Origin: Dendrolimus kikuchii
Lineage: Eukaryota; Arthropoda; Insecta; Lepidoptera; Lasiocampidae
Length of the DNA: 64,000 bases
Direction: 5' to 3'
NCBI GenBank assembly: GCA_019925095.2
Contig: CM034391.1
Span: forward strand, 1,887,051 to 1,951,050
Shown: piece by piece, positions 22,965 through 32,542 of the stretch
Layout: the number at the start of each line of letters is the position of its first letter
How positions within the stretch are numbered: the stretch's first letter is position 1
The notes under the pieces: generated by a model
Told to the model about the DNA's origin: nothing
The model's input: the letters and a program-made list of their open reading frames with translations, nothing else
Databases searched by the model: none
Position numbers and translations under genes: made by a program

Positions 22965-23427
22965 CATACATACACTGGAAATCCACGTATATAACTAGCG
23001 TAACTATAATACGTATAGACTTGAAATTTGGCATGAACCTTCCTTTCGCCAAGTAGAGGTCAGCTAAGAACGGATTTTACGGCACGCGAAGCGGGCGGGT
23101 ATCAGCTAGTATTTGTATATACTCGTTACAGCTTGGAATATATAAATGACTTCACTTCCGTTCACATCAGCACTCGACAGTCAATACTACTCTTTCATCT
23201 GATGTATTATTTAACCACTGCCACACGTTGCTACATTAGTAAGACATATTTCTTTGCAGACCCGTCACAGGCGCACCCACACCGGAGAACTGCCATACAA
23301 ATGTCCGGTCTGTGACCGCGGTTTCGTCGATAACTGGAAACGGAAGACTCATCTGATGCGGACGCACCAGATGGAGCTGCACGACATACCCAAGATGACC
23401 AAGGACGGACAGACCATTGATACTTAA
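15429..23427 (+). CDS. ZAD-C2H2 zinc-finger protein (6 exons), probable transcription factor
   Basis: Exons 15429-15539, 16998-17469, 18172-18340, 19666-19760, 21873-22051 and 23260-23427 join in phases 0, 1, 2, 1, 0 with GT/AG ends and give 397 aa. Exons 1 and 2 supply a ZAD domain, an arthropod zinc-coordinating dimerisation module, with cysteine pairs C7/C10 and C51/C54. An acidic linker follows, then from about residue 163 eight fingers. The first (CPVCQKCF..HIEREQ) lacks a clear second histidine; the rest are canonical, for example FACSLCGKKY, YGCDKCGMRF, FLCWFCGWSF and HVCPHCRKGF, with a TG(D/E)KP-like linker before finger 6. The tail is basic then polar. Every intron in the finger region cuts a finger. 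The family binds DNA in the nucleus; the target is unknown. The ATG sits in a good context (CAAGATGG). Confidence 0.9.
16083..16242 (+). mobile_element. Very short 5'-truncated RTE-like LINE, TATG-tailed
   Basis: About 160 bp covering only the last ~45 codons (GDVRSLKN-like through VRAYP) plus a (TATG)n tail. Flanked by an exact 11-bp duplication, AACTCTTTATT at 16072-16082 and 16243-16253. It lies in intron 1 of the zinc-finger gene. Confidence 0.85.
17640..17870 (-). repeat. Diverged, internally deleted copy of the ~330-bp A-tailed repeat
   Basis: The + strand has GAGTTCAGCAGACATGTAGA, then CCATGGACATTTGTAACTCC, and later CCTCTTACGACAGGCCGTCC and GCAGGAAATTGTATTC, with the middle section shortened. 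It lies in intron 2 of the zinc-finger gene. Confidence 0.6.
18040..18090 (+). repeat. Fragment of the CAGTGGCTGTGATCACGG repeat
   Basis: Reads CCGATGTTTCGGCCACTTTT then CAGTGGCTGTGATCACAGG, matching the start of the 22660-22805 copy. It lies about 80 bp before the exon 3 acceptor. Confidence 0.5.
18755..19055. repeat. Foldback (palindromic) element in intron 3 of the zinc-finger gene
   Basis: The two halves are inverted copies around a centre near 18900. CTGGGTTTCTAAGAGG on the left is answered by CCTCTTAGAAACCCAG on the right, and matching continues outward through a GAATTC-containing block to GGACTTCAAACTGAA against TTCTTGAAGTCC. Arms are roughly 130 bp with some mismatches. No ORF. Confidence 0.7.
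19083..19385 (+). mobile_element. 3' UTR of a Jockey/CR1-like LINE, continued at 19619-19660
   Basis: Closely parallels the tail that follows the LINE C-terminus at 27540-28015: CACTAAATGTTTTTATAATG, ATTATGGGCCGAATGCATTG and ACCGTAACATCTCTGTACAT. It is interrupted by an A-tailed repeat and resumes as CATTACACAATAAATATATTCTATTC. Confidence 0.75.
19386..19618 (+). repeat. Short-form A-tailed repeat inserted in a LINE 3' UTR
   Basis: Runs from CCAGGTGGTAGGGC to TCCTGCAAAAAAAAAA. ACATGC occurs at both junctions. The related LINE tail at about 27990-28010 reads straight through TTGTACATGCATTACG, so the pre-insertion site is visible in the same window. Confidence 0.8.
20650..21222 (+). mobile_element. 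Retroelement with a tRNA-like head and an R1-type LINE tail
   Basis: The head contains an A-box-like TTGGCGAAGCGGTTAGTG and, 30-odd bases on, a B-box-like GAGTTCGAGTCCT. The body from about 20900 (GCGCTGGATCGGCTGGGCG, GGTTTTTAGTGGGTATTGGG, AGCATTTTCCCTCGCCTC) matches the R1-like 3' UTR seen at 1-550 and 37881-38268, and it ends in a long A tract at 21205-21222. It could be a SINE that borrowed a LINE tail, or two adjacent insertions. Confidence 0.55.
21223..21845 (+). mobile_element. Second R1-clade LINE 3' end, A-tailed
   Basis: 21223-21350 resembles a 3' UTR piece. 21372-21490 encodes the C-terminal end of an R1-type ORF, with SFYERIMLAKEEAKRKRE readable on +. A 3' UTR follows with AGGTTTTAGTGGGTATCCCG and an A tract at 21835-21843. 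It ends about 30 bp before the exon 5 acceptor of the zinc-finger gene. Confidence 0.65.
22085..22575. repeat. 20-bp minisatellite in intron 5 of the zinc-finger gene
   Basis: About 24 head-to-tail units of CCTATATCCTATCCTATAAT, nearly identical, with scattered point variants (for example CCTGTAT in three consecutive units near 22375-22430) and one 1-base shift near 22322. The unit is itself built of CCTAT pentamers. It begins about 35 bp after the exon 5 donor. Confidence 0.97.
22660..22805 (+). repeat. CAGTGGCTGTGATCACGG interspersed repeat
   Basis: Contains CCGACGTTTCGACCACTTTT, CAGTGGCTGTGATCACGG and AGTGTCAACGAGTATTG. Related copies are at 9180-9290 (inverted) and 18040-18090 (partial). 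Confidence 0.55.
22895..22960. repeat. (TA)n microsatellite
   Basis: About 66 bp of pure TA preceded by a GCGCGC tract and followed by CATACATACATA. Confidence 0.97.
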
Positions 23428-23706
23428 ATATCCTTTTTCGTGATAGCCAGACCTTGAACTTCTTATAGAAAATAACTTGGTTTCCTTGTGGAGAAAAACC
23501 TCCCAAAACAAGTGGTTAAATTTGATCAGTTTTATGATCACAGGTTTTCGATTTTCAAATTTTTTGGTTGGTAATAATTAGACGAATCAACCAAACAAAC
23601 CAAATTCAATTGATTTGGTTAAAAGGCCTACAGAACTGTAAAACCAATGTTTTAACGACCTATTTCTCTCTTACATTTGGATGAAGCACCTAAAGTAATT
23701 CAAAAT

Positions 23707-23712
23707 AATAAA
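23707..23712 (+). promoter_or_regulatory. Polyadenylation signal AATAAA for the zinc-finger gene
   Basis: AATAAA lies 280 nt after the stop codon and about 85 bp before the 27-bp minisatellite. It is the first clear match downstream. Confidence 0.45.
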
Positions 23713-23794
23713 TACTTTTTATAAAAAAGAAAATTAGGTTCGATTTGGTTGAAACTTCTAAAATCAACTTAAAAGACATGACAGTATTCAATTC

Positions 23795-25110
23795 ATATTC
23801 GTCCACTTTTTTACCTATTCGGTATTCGAACACTTTTTTAACTATTTGGGTATTCGACCATTTTTTAACTATTAGGTATTCGTCCACTTTTTTAACTATT
23901 CGGTATTCGACCACTTTTTTAACTATTCGGTATTCGACCACTTTTTTAACTATTCGGTATTCGACCACTTTTTTAACTATTCCATATTCGACCACTTTTT
24001 TAACTATTCGGTATTCGACCACTTTTTTAACTATTCGGTATTCGACCACTTTCTTAACTATTCGGTATTCGTCCACTTTTTAACTATTCGGTATTCGACC
24101 ACTTTTTTAACTATTCGGTATTCGACCACTTTTTTAACTATTCGGTATTCGACCACTTTTTTAACTATTCCATATTCGACCACTTTTTTAACTATTCGGT
24201 ATTCGACCACTTTCTTAACTATTCGGTATTCGACCACTTTCTTAACTATTCGGTATTCGTCCACTTTTTAACTATTCGGTATTCGACCACTTTTTTAACT
24301 ATTCGGTATTCGACCACTTTTTTAACTATTCGGTATTCGACCACTTTTTTAACTATTCCATATTCGACCACTTTTTTAACTATTCGGTATTCGACCACTT
24401 TTTTAACTATTCGGTATTCGACCACTTTCTTAACTATTCGGTATTCGTCCACTTTTTAACTATTCGGTATTCGACCACTTTTTTAACTATTCGGTATTCG
24501 ACCACTTTTTTAACTATTCGGTATTCGACCACTTTTTTAACTATTCCATATTCGACCACTTTTTTAACTATTCGGTATTCGACCACTTTTTTAACTATTC
24601 GGTATTCGACCACTTTCTTAACTATTCGGTATTCGTCCACTTTTTAACTATTCGGTATTCGTCCACTTTTTTAACTATTCGGTATTCGACCACTTTTTTA
24701 ACTATTCCATATTCGACCACTTTTTTAACTATTCGGTATTCGACCACTTTTTTAACCAATCGGTATTCGTCCACTTTAACTATTCGGTATTCGTCCACTT
24801 TTTTAACTATTCGGTATTCGACCACTTTTTTAACTATTCGGTATTCGACCACTTTTTTAACTATTCGGTATTCGACCACTTTTTTAACTATTCGGTATTC
24901 GACCACTTTTTTAACTATTTTAACCATTCGGTATTCGACCACTTTTTTAACTATTCGGTATTCGACCACTTTTTTAACTATTTTAACCATTCGGTATTCG
25001 ACCACTTTTTTAACTATTCGGTATTCGACCACTTTTTTAACTATTTTAACCATTCGGTATTCGACCACTTTTTTAACTATTCGGTATTCGTCCACTTTTT
25101 TTTACTATTC
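23795..25110. repeat. 27-bp minisatellite with a 188-bp higher-order period
   Basis: About 48 units built on CGGTATTCGACCAC followed by a T tract and AACTATT. Marker variants (GTCC for GACC, CCATATT for CGGTATT, CTTTCTT, and a 26-bp unit with one T fewer) recur in the same order every 188 bp across 24060-24640, making roughly three higher-order copies of seven units. From about 24890 a different 63-bp composite with an inserted TTTTAACC takes over. Because 27 is divisible by 3 the array stays open as a repeated nonapeptide on both strands, but I do not believe it is coding. Confidence 0.97.
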
Positions 25111-25239
25111 GATATTGGGCCGAATACTGTGTAGTACTCTGGCGAATACTTACCGAATACTCCTGGTGAACAAAACGCACTTATTACTGTAAAATCTTAC
25201 TTACTAAATATTTCAATTACAAATTATCGATAGTTAAAT

Positions 25240-25462
25240 AGCTGTGCCCGCGACGTCGTCCGCGTGGAATTTGCTTTCAAAACCCTCCGATTTTGAAACA
25301 TTTTTCATTGGTGCTCCGCTCCTATTGGTCTTAGCGTGATGATATATACCCTATAGCCTTCCTCGATAAATGGGCTATCCAACACTGAAAGGATTTTTCA
25401 AATTAGACCAGTAGTTTCTGAGATTAGCGCGTTCAATCAAACAATGTTAGTATATTTGGCTA
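25240..25462. repeat. GCCCGCGAC(G/T)TCGTCCGC-type LINE tail repeat
   Basis: GCCCGCGACGTCGTCCGCGTGG, ATTGGTGCTCCGCTCC, and AGACCAGTAGTTTCTGAG recur in inverted form at 37550-37790. A shortened second piece is at about 25790-26000, with GACCAGCGG and GACTTCGTCCGCATGG. Confidence 0.6.
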
Positions 25463-26139
25463 CAATACTAATACTTACATTTTAAATATCGCGATATCTT
25501 TTGAATAAAACGTCCGAATTGAATAATTCAAAAAGTTCTAGAAAGGTATAGAATTCGTCTTGAATATGGAGTAATTTATTTTGATAAGGATTAATACCAA
25601 GGTACAAAATAAAGAGTTTTTGAAGCGACGGCATTTTAATTATTAAAAAAAATAAAAGAAAACACTTATTGTGAGATAACTACAATAGTTAGACGTATGG
25701 TTAAGCGATATTTTTTTGTAGACAATTATATGTTCTGCAAAGTGGTAGTACATTGTTTTGTTCTATAATCAATAGTTTTCGCAGCGCACGCCGTGTAAGG
25801 ATTTTTTCGGGTGATTTTTTTACACCTTGGATTACATTATTGCACTTTTAGTAAAGACCCCAATTTTTTTTGAAAATATAATATAGCTTATAGCCTTCCT
25901 CGATAAATGTACTATTGAACACTGAAATAATTTTTCAAATCAGACCAGCGGTTGATTACTAGCTTCTGCCCGCGACTTCGTCCGCATGGAATAGAAAATG
26001 TGAAGAGGGAAGAGTACTGACATGACTTTATCAAACATCTTTGATGCTTGCACGCTTCCAGAAATTTAAATTGGTAAAAATTATTAAAAAAAAAAAAAAT
26101 GAAATAAAAGTATTTTAATTAAACTCCTTTTGAATATTT

Positions 26140-26372
26140 TTTTTATTTATTTTTATTGCATGAGTTCAGCAGACAGGCAGACGGCCACTTGATGGAAAGC
26201 GGTTACCATCGCTTACGGACATTTGAAACACCAAAAGCTACAAATGCGCTGCTGCTCTCTTAGGGGAGACTGGAACCTGGTCACTAATGCCGGAACATAA
26301 CTCAAGGATGTTATGGCGACATACTTTAGACCAGGGGTGGTAGCAATCCAGTCGGGCAAACGCCGTATCACC
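26140..26372 (-). repeat. Short-form ~330-bp A-tailed repeat
   Basis: The + strand runs from a T-rich TTTATTGCATGAGTTCAGCA through GGGGAGACTGGAACCTGG to CACCTGGCAAAAG, ending at the shared CCAGGTGG boundary. Confidence 0.75.
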
Positions 26373-27020
26373 TGGCAAAAGTATTGGTAGTATTGAAATT
26401 CTACATTGCCTTTCGTTGTTTAAAAAAAAATTCCTATGTCAGGATCGTCATAAGTAGAGACCCAGCGTCTCTGCCTACCCCCATGGGGAAACAGGCGTGA
26501 TAACATGTATGTATAAACAGACGCACAAAGAGCCTAAAAATTAATAACCCAGCACAGAAAAGAAAAAACCAACACACACGGCACTAGATAGGACTATATA
26601 TAAGTATAGATATATAAGGCCAACACTGCACATGCACTTCCTCACACCACCAGCATGTAACAGATACACTCTACATTAGTATAAGTTTTGTATTAAAATT
26701 AGAATAAATTAATATATGAAGTTATTCTTAAGGTACACCACAACATAAAAATCACTAAATTAATGTCACACGCAGTAACAAAAATAAACAATAAGCGTGT
26801 ATGGACTCTAAAATTTTTCATAGAAATTAAGTAGTAAAAAAAGGTACGGAACTCGAGTCCGTAGATATGTTAATAATAATAATTAAAAAAAAATAGTTCT
26901 TTCTTACTTTAAAATGTCGTATAACCTTAAAAAATTCTGGACAAATACTCCGGAGAAACTCGCTCTAATTTTTAGTTAGCTGCTAGACGTGTTTAGAAAT
27001 TCATAATATTATAGTATATA

Positions 27021-27528
27021 TTTACAGCCAGAAGGCCCAGCTCGCCATACACAACGCGGTGCTGGTACCTACGCTCACGTATGGAAGCGAGAGTTGGGTA
27101 TGGAAGAGAGAGCATGAAAGTAGAGTAAACGCGGTCGAGATGCGAGCACTGCGCAAAATCTACGGAGTGACGCTCGCGGACCGCGTTCGTAATACCGAAG
27201 TAAGAAAGAGAGTTGGTATGAAAAAGAGTATCGGGGTGTCGGGGTAAGGAAAGGAATGCTCCGGTGGTTCGGGCATGTGGAAAGAATGACTAAACAGATA
27301 TACAATGCAAAAGTGGCTGGATGCAGAAGTCGACGACACACCTTCCATGATCAAATTGATCGTGTACCAGCGGAGGGTGATGTCAGGAGACTTAAGAACA
27401 GACGAGCGTGCATGACAAGAGTTATGAATGTCAAAGAAGCAAGTGAGGTGTGTAAGAATAAGCCTAAATGGCGCTCTGTTGTTCGTGCCTACCCCGCAAG
27501 GGAACTGGCGTGAAGTTATGTATGTATG
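27021..27528 (+). mobile_element. RTE-like LINE, longest copy here, TATG-tailed
   Basis: About 500 bp. Readable pieces are PTLTYGSESWVWKREHE, RALRKIYGVTLADRVRN and, after a frame change near 27240, MLRWFGHVERMTKQIYNAKV and VKEASEVCKNKPKWRSVV. A short internal deletion removes the MHDER segment. Flanked by an exact 11-bp duplication TATAGTATATA at 27010-27020 and 27529-27539. It landed directly in front of, or inside, a Jockey/CR1-like LINE fragment. Confidence 0.85.
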
Positions 27529-27539
27529 TATAGTATATA

Positions 27540-28015
27540 AGTCTGCACCATCAACTCAATTACGGCATTCATGCGCAAGTGTCTATTGCATGGGGCCCTT
27601 CATATACAATAAGCTTCCGAAATCTCTTAGAGAACTGCCATGTACACTATTTAAGAAAAAAATAAATTTGCTACTGACCACTAAATGTTATTACAATATA
27701 AACATGTTTATGGACGATGAAACACTATAAACTGACATAAATATATTTTAGACATGCTTTAATAGTAGACATTTTATTATTTAGATTATTATTATATTTT
27801 ATGTTATTTTTTATTGATTGATATAGCACATATTGATTTTATTGATTATTATTATTAATTTTTAATTTTAATTGTATTGATACATTGTTTGTACAAAATA
27901 AGTTTACAAATCAATATTGTAATTTTAATTTTGCACGCCCAATTATGGGCCGAATGCATTGATACTGTAAAAACCGTAACATCTTTGTACATGCATTACG
28001 CAATAAATAAATATA
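27540..28015 (+). mobile_element. Jockey/CR1-like LINE C-terminus plus 3' UTR (resumes at 28168)
   Basis: The frame reads GPFIYNKLPKSLRELP then TLFKKKINLLLTTKCYYNIN, the usual end of this LINE type (G-P-x2-Y-N-K-L-P). The 3' UTR matches 19083-19385 and finishes, after an RTE-like insertion at 28016-28167, with (TTCTA)n at 28172-28201. Confidence 0.75.
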
Positions 28016-28167
28016 CATACATACATACATACATACATAACTTCACGCCAGTTCCCTTGCGGGGTAGGCCCGAACAACAGAGTGCCATTTAGGCTTATTC
28101 TTACACACCTCACTTGCCTCTTTGACATTCATAACTCTTGTCATGCAAGCTCGTCTGTTCTTAAGGC
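28016..28167 (-). mobile_element. Very short RTE-like LINE copy inserted in a LINE tail
   Basis: The minus strand encodes the last ~40 codons (SLKNRRACMTRVMNVKEASE onward is out of range, but KNRRACMTRV is clear) and a (TATG)n tail that reads CATACATA on +. Flanked by TAAATATA at 28008-28015 and 28168-28175. The undisturbed target is visible in the paralogous tail at 19630-19650. Confidence 0.8.
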
Positions 28168-28339
28168 TAAATATATTCTATTCTATTCTATTCTATTCTA
28201 TAGACAGTAAAAAAAAGTGCCTCATATAATCTTTTTCCTAGCATGTATATCCTTTGTGATTTATATGGCGTCCGCTTAGTGTGACGCGTTTGTCACTTCC
28301 CTTCGATTATAAACGGTTTTTTATCTAAATTTTTTTTTA

Positions 28340-29000
28340 AAGTGAAACTTCTATGTAGACGGGGTCTTAAGATTTTTCTGTCACGAAAATGCGTTACGGC
28401 CGCGTGGAAGAGCGGCATAATTTTAGAGTAGACTATGGATGCGTTGTTTGGTTCCGGGTCGAATTCAGTTTTTTTGTTTGATAAAATAAAATATGTTTAA
28501 ATAATGCATTCATTCAAATGTAGGTACCTAACCTAACCAAATCATAATTTGCAGTAAAGCTGCGAAAAATCGAAATGTGAGCTGCGATACATAGTAGAAG
28601 TGAAACTTCAACGGACAAGTGGCAAAACGAATCGCAACAAAATTTGAACTTGAAGCTTTACGGGCAGATTGTTAATGTTTTTTTATTGCAGGAGATCAGC
28701 AGACAGGCAGACGGCCCACTTGATGGAAAGCGGTTACCATCGCCTATGGACATTTGCAACACTAAAGTTGCTACAAAGGCGCTGCTGCTCTCTTAAGGGA
28801 GACTGGAACCTGGTCACTAATGCCGGAACACAACACAAAGTTGTTATGGCGACATACTTTATACTGACTGGTAGCCATCCAGTCGGGCAAATGCCCTACC
28901 ACCTGGCAAACTAGTACTTGTCCAATTTGAAAACCTGCCCGTAAAACTTCAAGTTAAAATTTTGTTGCGATTCGTTTTGCCACTTGTCCGCTAAGTTTTT
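28340..29000. repeat. Foldback element carrying the GGACAAGTGGC motif, with a nested insertion
   Basis: The left part (TGCGTTACGGCCGCGTGGA, TTGCAGTAAAGCTGCG, GTGAAACTTCAACGGACAAG) is the inverted counterpart of 47000-47340. The right part from 28910 to 29000 gives the facing arm ending GATTCGTTTTGCCACTTGTC. The A-tailed repeat at 28677-28909 sits in the loop. The right arm is cut short at about 28990 by another repeat. Confidence 0.7.
28677..28909 (-). repeat. Short-form A-tailed repeat nested in the foldback element
   Basis: From TTTTTTTATTGCAGGAGATC to CTACCACCTGGC on +. The related foldback copy at about 46965 reads GTTAATGTACTAGACC without the insertion. Confidence 0.8.
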
Positions 29001-29150
29001 TTTTATAGCCTGAAGCAGGCAAACAGGCAGACGGCCCACCAGAATGGAAAGTGGATACCGTCGCCTACGTCTATGGACGTTTGCAACACCAGGGGTCACC
29101 AACGCGTTGTCGACCTCTAAGAAATATTATGACGTCCTTCTTAATGGTTA
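29000..29150 (-). repeat. Divergent-branch fragment of the A-tailed repeat family
   Basis: Has GGCAAACAGGCAGACGGCCC and CATTTGCAACACC-like sequence, then GCGTTGTCGACCTCTAAG in place of the usual body. Compare 3183-3310 and 62715-62830. Confidence 0.5.
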
Positions 29151-29274
29151 AAGATTATTTGTAAAAAGTTCCATGTTTTGTTATTTGTATGTCCATTAGT
29201 CATTCATACACAACAATATTTCATACTTTAAAGCCGAGTTATCCTTGAAACCACTCCATAATCTACGAAACAAC

Positions 29275-29340
29275 TTTAAATAACAAATAAGCAGTTAAAA
29301 CAGTCATGTGACTTTTTTAACTGCTTATTTGTTATTTAAA
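29275..29340. repeat. Perfect 26-bp inverted repeat (hairpin)
   Basis: The left stem 29275-29300 (TTTAAATAACAAATAAGCAG and six more bases) pairs without mismatch with 29315-29340 around a 14-base loop. Confidence 0.9.
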
Positions 29341-29404
29341 GGAAATGAAATGTATGAAACCTTTTTTAAAATGGACAATAAATACCTCATTTCTATCAAG
29401 ATTT

Positions 29405-29698
29405 TATCCGTGCAGGAACGGAGAAAGAAAACAATTTAAGAGGCGACTAAACAACCCACAGCCAGGTGGTAGAGCATTTGCCCGACTGGATGGCTACCAC
29501 CCCTGGTCTAGAGTATGCCGCCATAACAACCTTGAGTTGTATTCCGACATTAGTGACCAGGTTCCAGTCTCCTTTAAGAGAGTAGCAGCGCATTTGTAGC
29601 ACCTTTAGTGTTGCAAATGTCCATACGCGATGGTAACTGCTTTCCATCAAGTGGGTCGTCTCTGCCTGTCTGCTGAACTCCGGCAATAAAAAAAACAT
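29405..29698 (+). repeat. Long-form A-tailed repeat with a deleted GC-rich block
   Basis: From CCGTGCAGGAACGG to CTCCGGCAATAAAAAAAAC, but the CCTGCGGCCGGGCGG block after ACAATTT is missing. Confidence 0.75.
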
Positions 29699-29734
29699 TT
29701 AAAGACATGAACTATGAACTAAAGACTGATATGA

Positions 29735-29990
29735 CAAAACAACCCACAGCCAGATGTTAGGGTATTTACGAGCAAATACCCTAGCACCTAGCGACCACCC
29801 CTGGTCTAGAATATGCCGCCATAACCTCGAGTTATGTTCCGGCATTAGCGACCAGGTTCCAGTCTCCCTCAAGAGAGCAGCAGCTAATTTCTAGCACCTT
29901 TAGCGTTGCAAATGCCCATAGGCACGGTAACCGCTTTCCATCAAGTGGGCCGTCTGCCTCTCTGCTGAACTCGAGCAATAATTTTTTTTT
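29735..29990 (+). repeat. A-tailed repeat, second copy in tandem orientation
   Basis: From AACAACCCACAGCCAG to CTGCTGAACTCGAGCAATAA, with a locally rearranged TATTTACGAGCAAATACCC block. It lies 40 bp after the previous copy. Confidence 0.7.
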
Positions 29991-30334
29991 TGTACATAAT
30001 TAAGTGCCTACTTTTGTTAGCCAGACTAGTAAATTACATGATTCGAATTATAAGTGAATATATAGATAGATAACACTTTATTGCTAAACCAAAGTAAACA
30101 AATACAAAAACAAAATGTATAATTACAATACTTGTTGGCAAAACAACAGGCGGCCTTATCGCTAAAAGCCATCTCTTTCAGGCAACCTAGGTTAAAAGAA
30201 ATTCTTAACTAATCTGGCGATGTAGGTGGAGCAGAAAAAAGATAGGACTGTACAATTTAAATATACATACTTACACTCATTTATAAATTTAATACATATA
30301 TAAAAAACATTATAGTAATATATATACGTACTAG

Positions 30335-30955
30335 AGTTTACCCCGCGGCTGCGCCGCGGATCAACCTCTAGTGCGTATCTCTTGTTTAAAAAGCAAGTGG
30401 TACAGGTTACATTGTATTAAATTTGTATGTATTTGCCCCCGAAAGATTCACTTCATTTTATATCGCAAACTATACCACCCCCGTCTATATGTAAACTACA
30501 TAAATGACAAAACTTGACAAAAATGACAAAATAGATAACATGGTCCAAGTGGACCAATTGGACCCAGTGGACCCAGTGGACGAAATGGACAAAATCACAA
30601 AACCTGTCCTAGTTTCCGGGATAAACTTTACATAAATCTATCCCAAAATGTATCCCATTATCCGGGATAAAAAGTATCCCTTGGGCACTCTTGGTATTCA
30701 AATTATATATGTACCGAGTTTCAGCCAAATCGGTCCAATAGTCTTTCCATAAAAGGATAACAAACAAAAAGACAAATATACTTTTATCCCGCAAACTATC
30801 CCATTTTCCGGGATAAAAAGTATCCTATGTTCATTCTCGGTATCGAAAATATATATATACTGAGTTTCAGCCAAATCGGTCCAGTAGTTTTTACGTGAAA
30901 ACGGAACAGACAGACAGAGTTACTTTCGCATTTATAATATTAATAGGGATATACA
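30335..30955. repeat. LINE-tail repeats, at least two overlapping copies
   Basis: Starts TACCCCGCGGCTGCGCCGCG. Twice contains CCGGGATAAAAAGTATCC and TTTCAGCCAAATCGGTCCA followed by an AGTAGTTTTTA or ATAGTCTTTCC variant, at about 30660-30750 and 30805-30890. A 9-bp tandem of GTGGACCCA type is at 30545-30590. Confidence 0.55.
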
Positions 30956-31080
30956 AAATAATTTAAATAAATATATTTGTTAACATTATATGTGGACAAG
31001 CATTTTATATATTACAATAGATAAATAAGTAAATGTTTAATATATTAGACATATTTATTTAGAGACACATAGATAATATA

Positions 31081-31086
31081 TTTATT
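31081..31086 (-). promoter_or_regulatory. Polyadenylation signal for DUSP12 on the minus strand
   Basis: TTTATT on + reads AATAAA on -, 13 nt after the stop codon. This is unusually close; further AT-rich matches lie near 31050. Confidence 0.4.
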
Positions 31087-31098
31087 GTTTAATTTTGA

Positions 31099-32464
31099 CT
31101 AGACAGTGATTTGTACGTTCTGCACGATATTCGACCATTCCACCTTGGAGGGTACTAAGTAGAAGGCCGGCGCCACCTTCTGGCCACAAGGACATTTACA
31201 TCCTGGAATAAACATAAAATTATAAAGCAAAAATATCTTATTTATATATATATATATTAGGGCGGGTTTATTTTTAATTTTTTTTATAAAGGTGTAGCAA
31301 AAACGTAATCTATAGGTAATTCTGAGAAATTTTGCTCAAGAGACCATAGCTCTAAGTCGGATTTGGTGCCCCCCAAAATTTCAAAATAGATATTTTTCCA
31401 TATATACATAGAATAGTTTAATTAAATTCGTCATAAAATCGGATAGAATTATAGTAGTTTTCTCAATCTGGGCTTGTTTGAAAGGTATTTTTATCATCTT
31501 TCAGAATCTGTGTTCTGAGTTTTTTTTTAAAGTACATACATACATACATACATAACTTCACGCCAGTTCCCTTGCGGGGTAGGCACGAACAACAGAGCGC
31601 CATTTAGGCCCATTCTTACACACCTCACTTGCTTCTTTGACATTCATAACTCTTGTCATGCACGCTCGTCTGTTCTTAAGGCTCCTGATCACGGAAGGTG
31701 TGTCGTGGCCTTCCACGACTTCTGCGTCCATCCACTTTTGCATTGTATATCTGTTTAGTCATTCTTTCATCATGCATTCTTTCCACATGCCCGAACCACC
31801 GGAGCATTCCTTTCCTTACCTTCACCCCGACACTCTCTTTCAGACCAACTCTCTTTCTTACTTCGGTATTACGAACGCGGTCCGCGAGCGTCACTCCGCA
31901 GATTTTGCGCAGTGCTCGCATCTCGACCGCGTTTACTCTACTTTCATGCTCTCTCTTCCATACCCAACTCTCGCTTCCATACGCGAGCGTAGGTACCAGC
32001 ACCGCGTTGTGTATGGCGACTTTTTTTAAAGTATTTTGGCAAACTGCGTGCGCATTGCACGATGAACGATTAAGGAAGAAGGAAAAGCAAGCTTGGCAAC
32101 GTTTAGTGTTAGTAAACGTCATTATTTTGTAACGTCATTATTCAGTGTTACAAAGTTGTTCAATTGAACAATGCTGCCGTTGAAGACTTATTCTACAGGT
32201 ATCAATACAGATTCTGAAAGGTGATAAAAATACCTTTCAAACAAGCCCAGATTGAGAAATCTACTATAATTCTATCCGATTTTATGACGAATTTAATTAA
32301 ATTGTTCTATGTATATATGGAAAAATTTCTATTTTGAAATTTTGGGGGGCTCCAAATCCGACTTAGAGCTATGGTCTCTTGAGCAAAATTTCTCAGAATC
32401 ACCTATAGATTACGTTTTTGCTATACGCTTCATCAAAAAAAATCGTTCCATACAATTTGACCCG

Positions 32465-32542
<78 letters not shown>

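Noticed and set aside
23690..25095. Repeated nonapeptide ORFs resembling a repeat protein
   Set aside because: They follow from a 27-bp satellite unit free of stops. The same stretch is open on both strands, and no flanking coding exon joins it.
23795..25110. CRISPR-like regularly spaced repeats
   Set aside because: The units are contiguous with no unique spacers, and this is a eukaryotic genome. The same applies to the arrays at 22.1, 33.2, 34.7 and 52.1 kb.
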